This document shows, piece by piece, positions 26,390 to 35,861 of a DNA stretch of 64,000 bases (its first letter is position 1; each line of letters opens with the position of its first letter). The stretch lies in contig NZ_QWEG01000004.1 in NCBI RefSeq assembly GCF_003515685.1, positions 124,001 through 188,000 on the forward strand. The letters run 5' to 3'. Position numbers and translations under genes: made by a program. This DNA comes from Neobacillus notoginsengisoli. Its GTDB lineage: Bacteria; Bacillota; Bacilli; Bacillales; Cytobacillaceae. The notes under the pieces were generated by a model. The model was given only the letters and a program-made list of their open reading frames with translations, was not told where the DNA came from and made no database searches.

Positions 26390-27124
26390 ATGGACAGAAA
26401 AATGACAGGAGATTATATGGGCTGGCTGATTTTTGGCGGCGGGATCATTCTCCTATTGGAGCTTGCTTTTTTCAATAGCGGTCTTATCTTTTCCCTCTTC
26501 CTTTCAGGAGCCATGATTTATATAGGCCGGAAAAAGTCGCCTTCCAAATTCGGAAGGTTCCTTTTCTGGATTGGGATTATCATCCTTGCGGCGAGCTTGT
26601 TGAATATGATGACCCTGAAGCTGATCCTGATTGGGATGCTGGTTCTGTTTTTTATTCAATTCATCCAGGCTAAACAAGCGCCGAAGCGAATTGCACCAAC
26701 CATCCAGGTTTCGGAACAGGATGGCCCGGGCACGGAAATGGTGAGGACGAAGCCTCTTTTTGAAAACGTCCTGTTTGGCCAGCAAAAAACGCCTGAGCAA
26801 GTGTATGAGTGGAATGATATTAATATCCATGCAGGTCTTGGCGACACAGTCATTGACCTGAGCTACACCCTTTTCCCGAAAGGCGAGACAGTGATCTTTA
26901 TTCGGAATTTCATCGGGAATATCCAGATTTTGGTGCCATATGAGATGGAAGTGAGCATTCATCACTCCGTTGTGGCGGGTTCGACTTCTGTGTTCGGCAA
27001 TGAAGAATCGAAGGTCCTCAATCAGGTTTTCCAGCTAAAAACCGCTAATTATGACCAATCAGTCCAGAAGGTGAAAATTTTTACATCGGTGATTGTTGGG
27101 AACCTCGAGGTGAACCGGATATGA
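26390..27124 (+). CDS. liaF: LiaF, inhibitor of the LiaSR system
   Basis: A 244-residue protein: N-terminal transmembrane segments (about 10-95) and a C-terminal beta-strand domain (about 125-244) with the repeated pattern typical of the LiaF family (GDTVIDLS, FIGNIQILVPYE, GSTSVFG). In B. subtilis LiaF keeps LiaS inactive without stress. The 156-nt gap from liaH lacks liaG, which lies here in B. subtilis. ATGA overlap couples it to liaS. Confidence 0.9.
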   Translation: MDRKMTGDYMGWLIFGGGIILLLELAFFNSGLIFSLFLSGAMIYIGRKKSPSKFGRFLFWIGIIILAASLLNMMTLKLILIGMLVLFFIQFIQAKQAPKRIAPTIQVSEQDGPGTEMVRTKPLFENVLFGQQKTPEQVYEWNDINIHAGLGDTVIDLSYTLFPKGETVIFIRNFIGNIQILVPYEMEVSIHHSVVAGSTSVFGNEESKVLNQVFQLKTANYDQSVQKVKIFTSVIVGNLEVNRI

Positions 27125-28167
27125 GCGCGATTCAAAGGCAAGTACTCTGGAGCCTCGGTTTTGCTTTCTTGTTGGCTGGTGTTAGTTCCGCGGCCTTCTT
27201 TGTCGTATTCCCGCTTGAGGAATGGTCATCCCTATGGCAAAAGGAACTAATGGGTATTCCGTTTATTATTTTTATTCCTGCATTCAGCGGGGCATTCGGT
27301 ATTTTGTTCGGTTTAATTTCAGGTGTGTATTGGAAATCACAGTTCACGCTCATCGACCAGTCGCTCCGCCAAATTGAGGAAGGCCATCAAGCCGATTTGA
27401 GGGAAACGGGTTCGCTTTTTGAAATGAAGCAAATCCATGAACGGTTCCGCAAGCTCAATTGGCAAATCTCCGAAAAAGCGAAACTATCACAGCGTCTGGC
27501 GACTGAAAAGGCCGAGGACCAGGAAATGAGAATCCAGGAAATCATTTCACAAGAGCGGAACCGGCTGGCACGTGAGCTGCATGATTCAGTCAGCCAGCAA
27601 TTATTTGCTGCTTCCATGCTCATGTCCGCAATAACGGAAATGAAAGAGGATGACGAAGGGACAGAAGCCAAGCAACTGAAGCTCGTTGAAGAAATGATTC
27701 ACCAGTCACAGATTGAAATGAGGGCGCTCCTTCTTCACCTCCGGCCAGCCGCGCTGAAAGGCAAAACGCTGCAGGAAGGAATCGCGGATTTACTTGGCGA
27801 ATTATCACAAAAGGTGATGATTGAAATCCATTGGAAGGCTGAGGATTTTGCGATGGACAAAGGGGTCGAGGACCATTTGTTCCGGATCCTCCAGGAGTCG
27901 GTATCAAATACACTTCGGCATGCAAAAGCAAATTCGCTGGACGTACTGCTCATTAAAAGAGACGGGCTAATCATCCTGCGCGTTGCCGATGACGGAGTCG
28001 GTTTTGACGAGGAAGACCGGAAAGCTGGCGCTTATGGCCTGCAAAATATGCATGAGCGGGCACTGGAAATAGGCGGCACAATGAAGATTGTTTCAGTGAA
28101 GAATAAAGGGACGCGGCTTGAAGTGAAGGTTCCGGCTGTGTCGAATGGGGATGGGGAAAATGATTAA
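27121..28167 (+). CDS. liaS: LiaS sensor histidine kinase
   Basis: A 348-residue membrane kinase with two transmembrane segments (about 10-30 and 48-70), a HAMP-like linker, a HisKA_3 dimerisation domain with the phosphorylated His in ELHDSVSQQ near residue 158, and a HATPase_c domain with VADDGVGF and GLQNMHERA. It senses cell-envelope stress with LiaF and phosphorylates LiaR. Its stop overlaps the LiaR start region. Confidence 0.92.
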   Translation: MSAIQRQVLWSLGFAFLLAGVSSAAFFVVFPLEEWSSLWQKELMGIPFIIFIPAFSGAFGILFGLISGVYWKSQFTLIDQSLRQIEEGHQADLRETGSLFEMKQIHERFRKLNWQISEKAKLSQRLATEKAEDQEMRIQEIISQERNRLARELHDSVSQQLFAASMLMSAITEMKEDDEGTEAKQLKLVEEMIHQSQIEMRALLLHLRPAALKGKTLQEGIADLLGELSQKVMIEIHWKAEDFAMDKGVEDHLFRILQESVSNTLRHAKANSLDVLLIKRDGLIILRVADDGVGFDEEDRKAGAYGLQNMHERALEIGGTMKIVSVKNKGTRLEVKVPAVSNGDGEND

Positions 28168-28792
28168 AGTTGTGTTTGTCGATGACCACGAAATGGTTCG
28201 GATCGGGGTTTCTTCCTACCTGTCCGCCCAGCCGGATATCGAAGTGGTGGGCGAGGCCGACAATGGAAAACGCGGGGTCGAATTGGCACTTGAGCTCAAG
28301 CCGGACATTATCCTAATGGACCTTGTCATGAAGGAAATGGACGGGATTGAGGCCACCCGCCAGATCATTGAACAATGGCCCGAGGCAAAAATCATTATCG
28401 TCACAAGCTTCCTTGACGATGAAAAAGTGTACCCCGCTCTTGAAGCCGGGGCGACAAGCTACATGCTGAAAACTTCAAAGGCAAGTGAAATTGCCAACGC
28501 AGTCCGCGCTACATATAATGGCCAGTCGATTCTTGAGCCGGAAGTCACCGGCAAAATGATGTTGAAAATGCGCCAGAAAAAGGAACTGCTTCCCCATGAA
28601 GAACTGACTGAACGCGAAATGGAGATCCTCCTTTTAATGACAGAGGGCAAAACCAACCAGGAAATTGCCGATGAATGTTTTATTGCTTTAAAAACAGTAA
28701 AAACACATGTCAGCAATATCCTATCCAAGCTCCAGGTCCAGGACCGGACTCAAGCCGTCATTTATGCGTTTAAGCATCACTTGGCGAAGTAA
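28160..28792 (+). CDS. liaR: LiaR response regulator
   Basis: A 210-residue NarL/FixJ-type regulator. The receiver domain has Asp54 (ILMDLV) as phosphoacceptor, Thr near 83 and Lys near 104; a LuxR-type helix-turn-helix lies at about 145-205 ([20 protein letters not shown]). It should activate liaIH. ATG 28160 is chosen because it overlaps the liaS stop, gives the B. subtilis-like N-terminus [11 protein letters not shown] and has GGGG upstream. Confidence 0.92.
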   Translation: MIKVVFVDDHEMVRIGVSSYLSAQPDIEVVGEADNGKRGVELALELKPDIILMDLVMKEMDGIEATRQIIEQWPEAKIIIVTSFLDDEKVYPALEAGATSYMLKTSKASEIANAVRATYNGQSILEPEVTGKMMLKMRQKKELLPHEELTEREMEILLLMTEGKTNQEIADECFIALKTVKTHVSNILSKLQVQDRTQAVIYAFKHHLAK

Positions 28793-28805
28793 GAGAAGCG
28801 TTTTT

Positions 28806-29275
28806 GGCGCGAATCGCGGTCTTGCGGGCCATTCAACCTGATATTATCCGAAGCTATGGCGCGAATCGCAGCCTTGCGCGCCATTAGACTGATATTATCC
28901 GAAGCTTTGGCGCGAATCGCAGCCTTGCGCGCCATTCAACCTGATATTATCCGAAGCTATGGCGCGAATCGCAGCCTTGCGCGCCATTCAAGCTGACTTT
29001 ATCCGAGGCTTTGACGCGAATCGCAGCCTTGCGCGCCAATCAAGCTGACTTTATCCGAGGCTTTGGCGCGAATCGCAGCCTTGCACGCCATTCAAGCTGA
29101 CTTTATCCGAATCTTTGGCGCGAATCGCAGCCTTGCGCGCCAATCAAGCTGACTTTATCCGAGGCTTTGGCGCGAATCGCAGCCTTGCACGCCATTCAAG
29201 CTGACTTTATCCGAATCTTTGGCGCGAATCGCAGCCTTAAATGAAAATTCCACAGCCTTTTCCGAAATCTCTGTC
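28806..29275. repeat. 52-bp tandem array (GGCGCGAATCGC family)
   Basis: Nine units start at 28806, 28858, 28909, 28961, 29013, 29065, 29117, 29169 and 29221, spaced 51-52 bp. Each holds TGGCGCG and CGCGCCA arms spanning 27 bp, then a linker ending in TTTATCCGAGGCTT or a close variant. The array begins 14 bp after the liaR stop. Between it and 29426 only short palindromes (AAGTCCATGGACTT, GGTTAA-GT-TTAACC) are seen. Confidence 0.93.
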
Positions 29276-29426
29276 GCGAATTATTGACGAGCTTTTGAAA
29301 CATAGGGTTCTGGTGCATCAAGTCCATGGACTTTGTCTTATAGCAAGCAGAAAAGGTTAAGTTTAACCTATATGATTGGAATGACTAGTCTTTTTGTTCG
29401 CTTAGAACGCGTCGGCACGTCGCCAC

Positions 29427-30188
29427 TTATATCGTTTGTTGATTTCTCGCCTCCACTTTTTCTTCCAGCTTTTCTTTGTGGGCTTCAATCTCGTTGGCAA
29501 ATTTACTTTGCAGGCATTCCTTGTCGCCGTAAAGGTAAAACATGTCCCCGGCTTGGATTTCTTCTTTATTTCGGTCATGGCGGATCATGACGTCGCCGCG
29601 CATAATAAACAAGACATTGATATCTTCTTCAGGCTTAATGATATCCCTTAGCATGCTGCCGATCAAATTGGACTCCTCGTGTACGTGGATTTCGATAAAA
29701 TCATCCTCATCGTTTTGTAAAAGAACTTCCTTGATTGGCAATTCTTCAAGCTTGTAGCTTTGTTCCATTTCCTCATGCAGCCTTTTCTTGAGTTTTTTTT
29801 GCATGGAGGGGAGCCTTAAAACAAGCAGCAGCAAAAGAAGGAAACCTGCAACCAAACCAATTTCTTGCAGGTGAAAGTTTTTCTGCAAAATTCCGCTAAT
29901 CGCAGAGATGATCACTGCAAGGGAAAAAGCACCGAACAGGATCAGGAAAGATCCAAGCCGCCTTCTGATCGGATGGGCGATAATCAACTCGGACTCACCG
30001 GTTGTAAATCCCGTACTCGTCAGCATGGACACAACCTGAAAGCGGGCAACCGGTTTTTCGAGCCCTGTCAATACAAATAAAGTTGTACATAGCTCGACGA
30101 CGAGCAGGATAATGCCAATATAAATGAGGATAAATAAATAGCCCATCCGCGTATGCCTCCAAAAACTCGTTTCAACTAGTTTCTCCAA
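29427..30188 (-). CDS. K+ channel-like membrane protein with RCK_C domain
   Basis: A 253-residue protein. A first membrane helix (about 14-41) is followed by STGFTTGE (about 57-64), which resembles the selectivity-filter loop of TrkH/KtrB K+ transporters, then a second helix (about 76-100) and a third hydrophobic segment (about 107-124). The C-terminal half (about 145-235) is a TrkA-C (RCK_C) domain, a common c-di-AMP or nucleotide-sensing module. Trk/Ktr subunits carry four such pore repeats; this has one, so it might form a tetramer. Function is inferred. Confidence 0.68.
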   Translation of the reverse strand: MEKLVETSFWRHTRMGYLFILIYIGIILLVVELCTTLFVLTGLEKPVARFQVVSMLTSTGFTTGESELIIAHPIRRRLGSFLILFGAFSLAVIISAISGILQKNFHLQEIGLVAGFLLLLLLVLRLPSMQKKLKKRLHEEMEQSYKLEELPIKEVLLQNDEDDFIEIHVHEESNLIGSMLRDIIKPEEDINVLFIMRGDVMIRHDRNKEEIQAGDMFYLYGDKECLQSKFANEIEAHKEKLEEKVEARNQQTI

Positions 30189-30191
30189 AAA

Positions 30192-30223
30192 ACAAAAAGC
30201 CTAAAGGAACAGGTCCTTTAGGC
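30192..30223 (-). terminator. intrinsic terminator
   Basis: On the minus strand GCCTAAAGGA pairs with TCCTTTAGGC, followed by TTTTTG. It overlaps the stop codon of the upstream small gene. Confidence 0.85.
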
Positions 30224-30487
30224 GTTATCTTGCTCGTTCTTGTTGTAGTAGTGGACACCGTATTGCGATCCTTCGCTGACCATCTTGTTGTCATCAAGGT
30301 CCATTGGGTCGGATAGGCCCGCTTTTGCGACAACTGGTTCAGTGGTGTTTTTTCCAATTGGGAGTTTATTTGCGACTGTGTCAACCATTCCTTTTAAATC
30401 GTCCTTTGAAGGTTTCCATGCATACCATAGAAGTGCGCCGATACCGGCACCTGCGATTAGATAGCGTGTATTGTTCTTCATTCTCAA
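30218..30487 (-). CDS. small general-stress-type protein, unknown
   Basis: A protein of up to 89 residues with a short N-terminal hydrophobic segment (about 8-25) and a polar, charged remainder. AAGGAG precedes both a TTG at 30487 (5 nt) and an ATG at 30481 (11 nt); either could be used. A sigma-B-type promoter (GTTTTT-N14-GGGTAT) lies about 45 nt upstream, suggesting general stress control. Not assigned to a family. Confidence 0.65.
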   Translation of the reverse strand: MRMKNNTRYLIAGAGIGALLWYAWKPSKDDLKGMVDTVANKLPIGKNTTEPVVAKAGLSDPMDLDDNKMVSEGSQYGVHYYNKNEQDNA

Positions 30488-30531
30488 CTCAACTCCTTAA
30501 AGGATTTTCTCTCTCTGAAGTATTCCTTATA

Positions 30532-30557
30532 ATACCCGTCATTCTTAAACCAAAAAC
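30532..30557 (-). promoter_or_regulatory. sigma-B-type promoter
   Basis: On the minus strand GTTTTT (30557-30552), 14-nt spacer, exact GGGTAT (30537-30532). Consensus is GTTTAA-N12/14-GGGTAT. Confidence 0.65.
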
Positions 30558-30605
30558 ATAAAATGCCCAGATCGGAAGAAAGTTTTGAAACAGGTGGATT
30601 TGGGG

Positions 30606-31601
30606 ATGTTTAAGGTAGTAGCACTATTAAGACCGGACGGGAAGTGGCAAAGCATGAATCATGTGTTTAAAAGCGGAGCCTGGGAGTGGCATGAATTTTT
30701 GCCGGGGGAGACAGAGGGCCTAAAAAAACTCGCTATGGAAAGAGGTTCATATAATATAAATTCTTGGATAAAAAAATCAGCAGAAATGAATACGAATAGT
30801 GTTGTTATTGATACCTTTTATAAAGGGGCTGAATGGATCGCTGGTTCGCTTGTCTTTAAACAGGATCTTGTGGAAAAGGATGATAATCATGTCTTCCACT
30901 TTTTCCTCGCAGAGAAGTTTATGATTACTAGCGACCTGGATTTCTCTGTTCTTGGCGAGAGGGACTACAACCTCATGAGGATCCAGATGGGCAATTGTGA
31001 AAATGCCATTGAAGGTTTTTCCGTCCTGCTGGGTGAAATCACGACGAGCAGCCTGATTGAAATCGACCCGTTTGAAGTAAGGCTCAATGACCTTTTCTGG
31101 AAAATGAAAAAGGAAAACAGTACGAGTATTCTAGAGGAAATCTACCAATGCCGCCACGAGCTTCTCGTCCTAAAGCATTTGATGATTCCGCTGAAGGAAA
31201 TCAGGATCGGAATGGAGGAAGCATTCGGCAATATAGCTGCCGAAAAGCCTGAATATAAACGGACTTGCCTGAAAATTGACCGGGGGTTCGCTGTGATTAA
31301 CGAATATCAGGCGGAAATCGACACGTTGATTAAGCTTGAAGAAGTCGTTTCCACGCACCGCGGAAATGAAATTATGAAAACACTGACCGTCCTGACTACG
31401 CTCTTTACTCCTATTACCGCTCTTGGCGCGTTGTGGGGGATGAACTTTGTAAATATGCCGGAGCTTGAATGGAAGTATGGCTACGTTTTTGCGCTCGGGC
31501 TTACTGCTCTTTCAACTATAGGGCTTTATATTGTTTTAAGAACAAAAGGCTGGTCAGGGGATATTTTACGCGGCAAAAAACGATACAGTTTCTTTAAATG
31601 A
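30606..31601 (+). CDS. CorA-family divalent cation transporter
   Basis: A 331-residue CorA-type channel: a large cytoplasmic N-terminal domain with a long helix, then two C-terminal transmembrane segments. The selectivity motif GMN is in LWGMNFVNMPE near residue 280, the extracellular loop between the helices. Likely transports Mg2+ (or Co2+/Zn2+). ATG 30606 has AGGTGG eight bases upstream; a TTG seven codons earlier is a possible alternative. No Mg2+ riboswitch is visible upstream. Confidence 0.87.
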   Translation: MFKVVALLRPDGKWQSMNHVFKSGAWEWHEFLPGETEGLKKLAMERGSYNINSWIKKSAEMNTNSVVIDTFYKGAEWIAGSLVFKQDLVEKDDNHVFHFFLAEKFMITSDLDFSVLGERDYNLMRIQMGNCENAIEGFSVLLGEITTSSLIEIDPFEVRLNDLFWKMKKENSTSILEEIYQCRHELLVLKHLMIPLKEIRIGMEEAFGNIAAEKPEYKRTCLKIDRGFAVINEYQAEIDTLIKLEEVVSTHRGNEIMKTLTVLTTLFTPITALGALWGMNFVNMPELEWKYGYVFALGLTALSTIGLYIVLRTKGWSGDILRGKKRYSFFK

Positions 31602-31634
31602 CGGAAGGCAGGCCTGTGAAAAAGGCCTGCCTTT
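31602..31634. terminator. terminator between convergent genes
   Basis: GGAAGGCAGGCC pairs with GGCCTGCCTTTC across a short A-rich loop. T tracts are weak on both sides. Confidence 0.6.
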
Positions 31635-31653
31635 CATATGAATTGGCAATAGT

Positions 31654-32289
31654 TTAATCATCGCCACCAAGGATACCGAAAATACGAAGCAGGCTGATGA
31701 ACAGGTTCACGAAGTCGAGGTAAAGGTTAAGCGCCATGAGCGGAACTTCTTCGGCTGTGACGCCGTAGTGTTTCATTCTGTTAAAGTCGTATAAAATATA
31801 GCCGCTAAAGACGAGAACGCCGATGAACGAAAAGGCTAGCATGCCTGTTGAGCTAAGCTGGAAGAACATATTGAAAATTGAAATGGCAATCAGTGCGAGC
31901 AGCGAGGCCATGAGCATGCCGCCGAGCCATGAGAAGTTGCGCTTTGTTTTCGTCGCGTAAACGCCAATTCCGGCAAAAACAACCGTCGTTGTCCCGAGGG
32001 CTAGCAGAACGATGCTTCCACCGGCTTGAGACGCATAGTGGTAGACAAGCGGATATGTTGTGATACCAGAAAGGAACGTAAACACGTAAAGGAATGTATA
32101 GGAAATCGTCCGTTTTTTGCGGATAAAAAAGGCAAATAGCAGCATTCCGACTTCCAAAATGACAAGCGGCAGGAAAAGTGCGGGTGGAACGTAGGTACCT
32201 GCCATCGCGCCTAGCATCGCAAATGCAATGGACATCGCGAACGTTCTCATCACGGACGGCAAATAGTCAGTACTTGTTTGTGCATACAT
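31654..32289 (-). CDS. yetJ: Bax inhibitor-1 family protein, YetJ-like
   Basis: A 211-residue protein with seven transmembrane segments spread over its whole length and the family signature near the C-terminus (VFSGYILYDFNRM). Asp residues near 175 and 196 correspond to the acidic pair that gates the pH-dependent Ca2+ leak of B. subtilis YetJ (BsYetJ). The likely role is Ca2+ leak across the membrane. Single gene with AGGTGAACC-like ribosome site. Confidence 0.85.
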   Translation of the reverse strand: MYAQTSTDYLPSVMRTFAMSIAFAMLGAMAGTYVPPALFLPLVILEVGMLLFAFFIRKKRTISYTFLYVFTFLSGITTYPLVYHYASQAGGSIVLLALGTTTVVFAGIGVYATKTKRNFSWLGGMLMASLLALIAISIFNMFFQLSSTGMLAFSFIGVLVFSGYILYDFNRMKHYGVTAEEVPLMALNLYLDFVNLFISLLRIFGILGGDD

Positions 32290-32371
32290 GTATGGTTCAC
32301 CTCGGATTATTATGATAGTTTTATTTACGGAGTGGTGTTTAAAAGGTTTCAGTTTTTAAAGAAAAATAGTT

Positions 32372-32776
32372 CTAGGCCTCGTTCCGGCTTTCGGTGCCTT
32401 TTGTCTGGGCTTTTAAAAGGTCGCGGATTTCAGCGAGCAGCTCCTCAGATTTATCCAATTCTACCTCCGCCATTTCTTCTTCCTCTTCATTTTTCCGGAA
32501 ATGGTTGATGAGCTTAATGAACATAAAGATAGAAAAAGCGGTAATAACGAAGTCAGTCACAGATTGGAGGAACATACCGAAGTGGATTTCGGCTTTCCTG
32601 AATGTAAAACTCAATCCCTTAAAGTTGACCCCTCCCATCAATAAACCGATGAGCGGCATCATGATGTCTTCTACAAGGGAAGTGACGATTTTGCCAAAAG
32701 CCGCTCCGACAATGACCCCGACAGCAAGGTCCATGACATTTCCCTTCATTGCAAATTTCTTAAATTCTTGCAGCAT
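32372..32776 (-). CDS. mscL: large-conductance mechanosensitive channel
   Basis: A 134-residue MscL subunit. It has the N-terminal amphipathic helix ([20 protein letters not shown]), TM1 at about 15-45, a periplasmic loop, TM2 at about 68-92 and a charged C-terminal helix. The pentameric channel opens under high membrane tension to release solutes in hypo-osmotic shock. Length is typical. Confidence 0.95.
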   Translation of the reverse strand: MLQEFKKFAMKGNVMDLAVGVIVGAAFGKIVTSLVEDIMMPLIGLLMGGVNFKGLSFTFRKAEIHFGMFLQSVTDFVITAFSIFMFIKLINHFRKNEEEEEMAEVELDKSEELLAEIRDLLKAQTKGTESRNEA

Positions 32777-32925
32777 AATAAAATCCCCCGTTATAAAATA
32801 GTAAACCTACTTTATCAAGTTTGGGGTGAATTGTCACTGGTGTAAATTTTGCAATTAAACGTATATTAGTTGTTAAAACAAACTAGATGTATCTTTGGGC
32901 CTGGACAGCAGTGGTTATGGGGTCC

Positions 32926-33113
32926 TTCGGTTACTAAGTGTGCCTTTATTAACCGAAGGCCCTGTTTCTGGTGGTCCCTCGGTTACTAAGTGTGCCTTTA
33001 TTAACCGAAGGCCCTGTTTCTGGTGGTCGTTCGGTCACTAAGTCCGCCTTTATTAACCGAAGACCTTGTTTCCGGAAGCCGTTCGGTCACTAATCAGTTA
33101 ACTCATATTATAT
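32926..33113. repeat. 52-bp tandem array (TTCGGTTACTAAGT family)
   Basis: Units start at 32926, 32978, 33030 and 33082, exactly 52 bp apart. Each has TTCGGTTA or TTCGGTCA and the inverted TAACCGAA 32 bp end to end, then GGCCCTGTTTCTGGTGG-type linker. The same family is at 12981 (eroded) and 50831. It lies downstream of ampS and upstream of mscL. Confidence 0.92.
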
Positions 33114-33164
33114 TTAGGGGAAGCTTTTGCAAAAATACAATATAATTCAAAAAAATGAACGACA

Positions 33165-33207
33165 AACAAAAACCAGCAGGCAGTTAAGTAATAACCGCCT
33201 GCTGGTC
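33165..33207 (-). terminator. intrinsic terminator of ampS
   Basis: On the minus strand ACCAGCAGGC pairs with GCCTGCTGGT and runs into TTTTGTTTG. Confidence 0.9.
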
Positions 33208-33232
33208 CAATTGCCCGGTTGCCCGGAAAATA

Positions 33233-34465
33233 TTAAAGTGCCCAGTTGCCTGCGCGAAAGACCGGTTCGGAATTTCCGTCTTCGGTAATGCCGTCGATAT
33301 TCATTTCGGCGGAACCGATCATGAAGTCGACGTGGGTGATGCTTTCGTTCAGGCCTGCTTCAGCCAATTGCTCGGAATTCATCGTCTTGCCGCCTTTAAT
33401 GCAGAACGCATAGGCACTGCCGATTGCCAGGTGGTTCGACGCATTCTCATCAAAAAGTGTATTGAAGAACAATATGTTCGATTGGGAAATCGGTGAGTCA
33501 TAAGGGACAAGAGCTACTTCACCGAGGTAGTGCGAGCCTTCATCTGTTTCCACAAGCCTTTTCAAAATTTCTTCGCCTTGCTCCGCTTTCACATCGACAA
33601 TCCTCCCGTTTTGGAAAGTAATGCTGAAGTTGTCGATGATGTTTCCGCCGTAACTAAGCGGCTTCGTGCTGGCAACGACACCGTTGACGCCAGTCTTTAA
33701 TGGAACAGTGAAAACCTCTTCAGTCGGCATGTTTGCCATAAACTCAACACCTTGCTCACTGACGCTGCCTGCGCCGACCCATAGGTGCGTTTTCGGAAGC
33801 TCAATAATCAGGTCGGTTCCAGGCGCCTTGTAGTGTAGGAATTTAAAGCGTTTATCATTCAGGACGCTCACCTTGTCGTGTAAAGTCTGGTCATGCTGTT
33901 TCCAGGCAAGGACCGGGTCTTTTGTATCCACCCGGACAGATTTGAAAATGGCGTCCCAGAGCTTGTCAACCTGCTCGGACTCCGGTGCATCCGGGAATAC
34001 TTTCGCAGCCCACGCTGTTGAAGCGGCCGCGATGACAGTCCAACTGACCTTGTCGGATTGGATCATCTTCCGGTAATTTGCGAGGGCGGTGCCCGCAGCT
34101 TTCTGGAAGTTGGAAATGCGCTGCGGCTCGATGCCTTTCAGCAGATCGGGGCTTGAAGAAACAATCGACATGAACGCAGCTCCGTTTTCGGCAAGGTCCT
34201 CGATTTCCTTAGCCCGCCATTCTGGATATTCATGAAAAGATTCCTCGGGAGCCAACTCGTATTTCAGTCTGGAAACTGTGTCGTCGGTCCAATTGACGAC
34301 AACATTATTCGCGCCGACTTCGTATGCCTTCTTCACCACCAGCCGGACAAATTCAGCCGCATCAAGGGTTGTGTTCACCACAAGCGTCTGGCCTGGCTGG
34401 ACATTCACGCCAACCTTGACCGCAAGTTCCGCGTATTTTTCCAATTGTGTTTGAAAATCACTCAT
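33233..34465 (-). CDS. ampS: M29-family aminopeptidase (AmpS type)
   Basis: A 410-residue metallo-aminopeptidase of peptidase family M29 (AmpS/aminopeptidase T), active in the cytoplasm on N-terminal residues of peptides. The C-terminal half carries the conserved metal-site segments (MPTEEVFT, EVALVPYDSPI, HLAIGSAY, HVDFMIGS) with the Glu, His and Asp ligands. Full length. Confidence 0.9.
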   Translation of the reverse strand: MSDFQTQLEKYAELAVKVGVNVQPGQTLVVNTTLDAAEFVRLVVKKAYEVGANNVVVNWTDDTVSRLKYELAPEESFHEYPEWRAKEIEDLAENGAAFMSIVSSSPDLLKGIEPQRISNFQKAAGTALANYRKMIQSDKVSWTVIAAASTAWAAKVFPDAPESEQVDKLWDAIFKSVRVDTKDPVLAWKQHDQTLHDKVSVLNDKRFKFLHYKAPGTDLIIELPKTHLWVGAGSVSEQGVEFMANMPTEEVFTVPLKTGVNGVVASTKPLSYGGNIIDNFSITFQNGRIVDVKAEQGEEILKRLVETDEGSHYLGEVALVPYDSPISQSNILFFNTLFDENASNHLAIGSAYAFCIKGGKTMNSEQLAEAGLNESITHVDFMIGSAEMNIDGITEDGNSEPVFRAGNWAL

Positions 34466-34589
34466 CCTATGTACCTCTCTTCCTATTTCATCTTCCTAAG
34501 TTTAGCGCTTTTTTGGAAAAAAAAGAAATAAAAACACACCGAAGTTTCTGAAAAATGTTTTCGAAGAAAAGACAAGGCTGTATTTTTGC

Positions 34590-34620
34590 AAAACAAAAGC
34601 AGCAGGCCAGGCCTACTGCT
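34590..34620 (-). terminator. intrinsic terminator of a mini-gene
   Basis: On the minus strand AGCAG-AGGCC and GGCC-CTGCT form an 11-position stem followed by TTTTGTTTTG. It overlaps the stop codon of the 36-codon reading frame. Confidence 0.7.
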
Positions 34621-34723
34621 CAATATCGTTATATAATTTAATGTTTAGGTATATACCCCAGGAAAACAGCGATGCAAAAGCGATGATCCCTGACAAAGAG
34701 GTAGGTGACATCCAATCCATCAT
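34613..34723 (-). CDS. candidate 36-residue membrane peptide
   Basis: A 36-residue reading frame starting MMDWMSPTSLSGIIAF, with one hydrophobic helix (about 9-28) and a polar tail. GGATGGTGG lies just before the first ATG; an in-frame ATG three codons earlier is possible. Its stop codon lies within a terminator stem, which supports a real transcription unit. Unknown function. Confidence 0.5.
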   Translation of the reverse strand: MMDWMSPTSLSGIIAFASLFSWGIYLNIKLYNDIEQ

Positions 34724-34955
34724 TTCCACCATCCCAACATGGTAAAGTAACTGTTACTGTAAGTATACGCCTGTTTTTTTGTTCATTCAATAAAAGTTCA
34801 TTAATTATTCATAAATTTATATTGACAAAAATCGCAACCCCCGCCATCCAGCGTTGCTATTTTGCCAAGAAAGATTGTTGGTCATACTCCGGTCTGGGCC
34901 TGTGGCTTAGCTGGGCATAAATTCATTAATTAATTGTTCTGTTCTCACTAGGAGA

Positions 34956-35834
34956 TTATCGTTGTGAACGACCATAAAATTCCGTTAGTAGCCCTATAAA
35001 GTTTTTTGCAGGGGTAGAGACATAATGATTTTCAAGCCAAATGACTCCTAAAGAAGATGTCATATCGGCATCATTAATCGGAGTTGAATAGAGATGTTTA
35101 TCCCCATACACATCAAAAACGGATTTTGGGACAATGGTTGCTCCCATTCCTTCTTTGACTAATTTCATTAATAAATTCATATCAGAACATTCCGCGATAT
35201 GATTAAGTCGAAGGTTTTGCCGGGAAAAGGCTTCAAGTATTGTACTGTAGATGCCCAAGCCTTCCGTACTTGGAATAATAAGGGGGACTTGTGAAATCTC
35301 TTCAAGTGAAATCGTATGGGTTTTCCTATTTGAAACGAAAGAAAAGGGCTCATTTAATAAAGGTTGGTATGTAAGGCCGCGATGTTCAAGTGGAAGGCGT
35401 ACGAACGCTATTTCAATCGCCCTTGCTTTCACCATTTGCGTCAAATAAACCGAATCATTTTGAATAATCTTTAATGAAACAAGGGGGTACTTTTTGTGGA
35501 AGGAATGAATGATATCTGAAAACCCAGAAAGAGATGAAGTATTCATTCCTAAAGCCAGTTCCCCCTTTATTCCTTCCTCAGTTTCCTTTATTTCATTTTT
35601 TATTTCCTCTACACTGTTCACTAAATCCAAAGCCCTTTTGTAAAGTACCCCGCCTTTATCCGTCAATTCCATGCTTTTTCCAGTTCGTACAAACAATTTT
35701 ACACCTAACTCATCTTCCAATTGTTTCAACTGGATACTTAAAGGCGGTTGGGACATATGCAGGCGAGCGGCAGCAGCGGTTATATTCTTTTCCTCAGCTA
35801 TTGCTAGAAAATAACGTAATTGTTTTATATCCAT
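34956..35834 (-). CDS. LysR-family transcriptional regulator
   Basis: A 292-residue LTTR: winged helix-turn-helix at residues 1-60 (LRYFLAIAEEKNITAAAARLHMSQPPLSIQLKQLE is the canonical pattern over residues 5-39) and a two-lobed effector-binding domain (about 90-290). It is divergent from a purine-type permease gene, with a long inverted repeat between them, so it probably controls that permease. Its ligand is unknown. Confidence 0.88.
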   Translation of the reverse strand: MDIKQLRYFLAIAEEKNITAAAARLHMSQPPLSIQLKQLEDELGVKLFVRTGKSMELTDKGGVLYKRALDLVNSVEEIKNEIKETEEGIKGELALGMNTSSLSGFSDIIHSFHKKYPLVSLKIIQNDSVYLTQMVKARAIEIAFVRLPLEHRGLTYQPLLNEPFSFVSNRKTHTISLEEISQVPLIIPSTEGLGIYSTILEAFSRQNLRLNHIAECSDMNLLMKLVKEGMGATIVPKSVFDVYGDKHLYSTPINDADMTSSLGVIWLENHYVSTPAKNFIGLLTEFYGRSQR

Positions 35835-35861
35835 AAATAAAATACCTTTCTATTTGCAAAT

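Noticed and set aside
28806-29275. Array could be taken for a CRISPR
   Set aside because: The whole 52-bp unit is repeated with no unique spacers of fixed length, and no cas genes occur in the window. The same holds for the other arrays.
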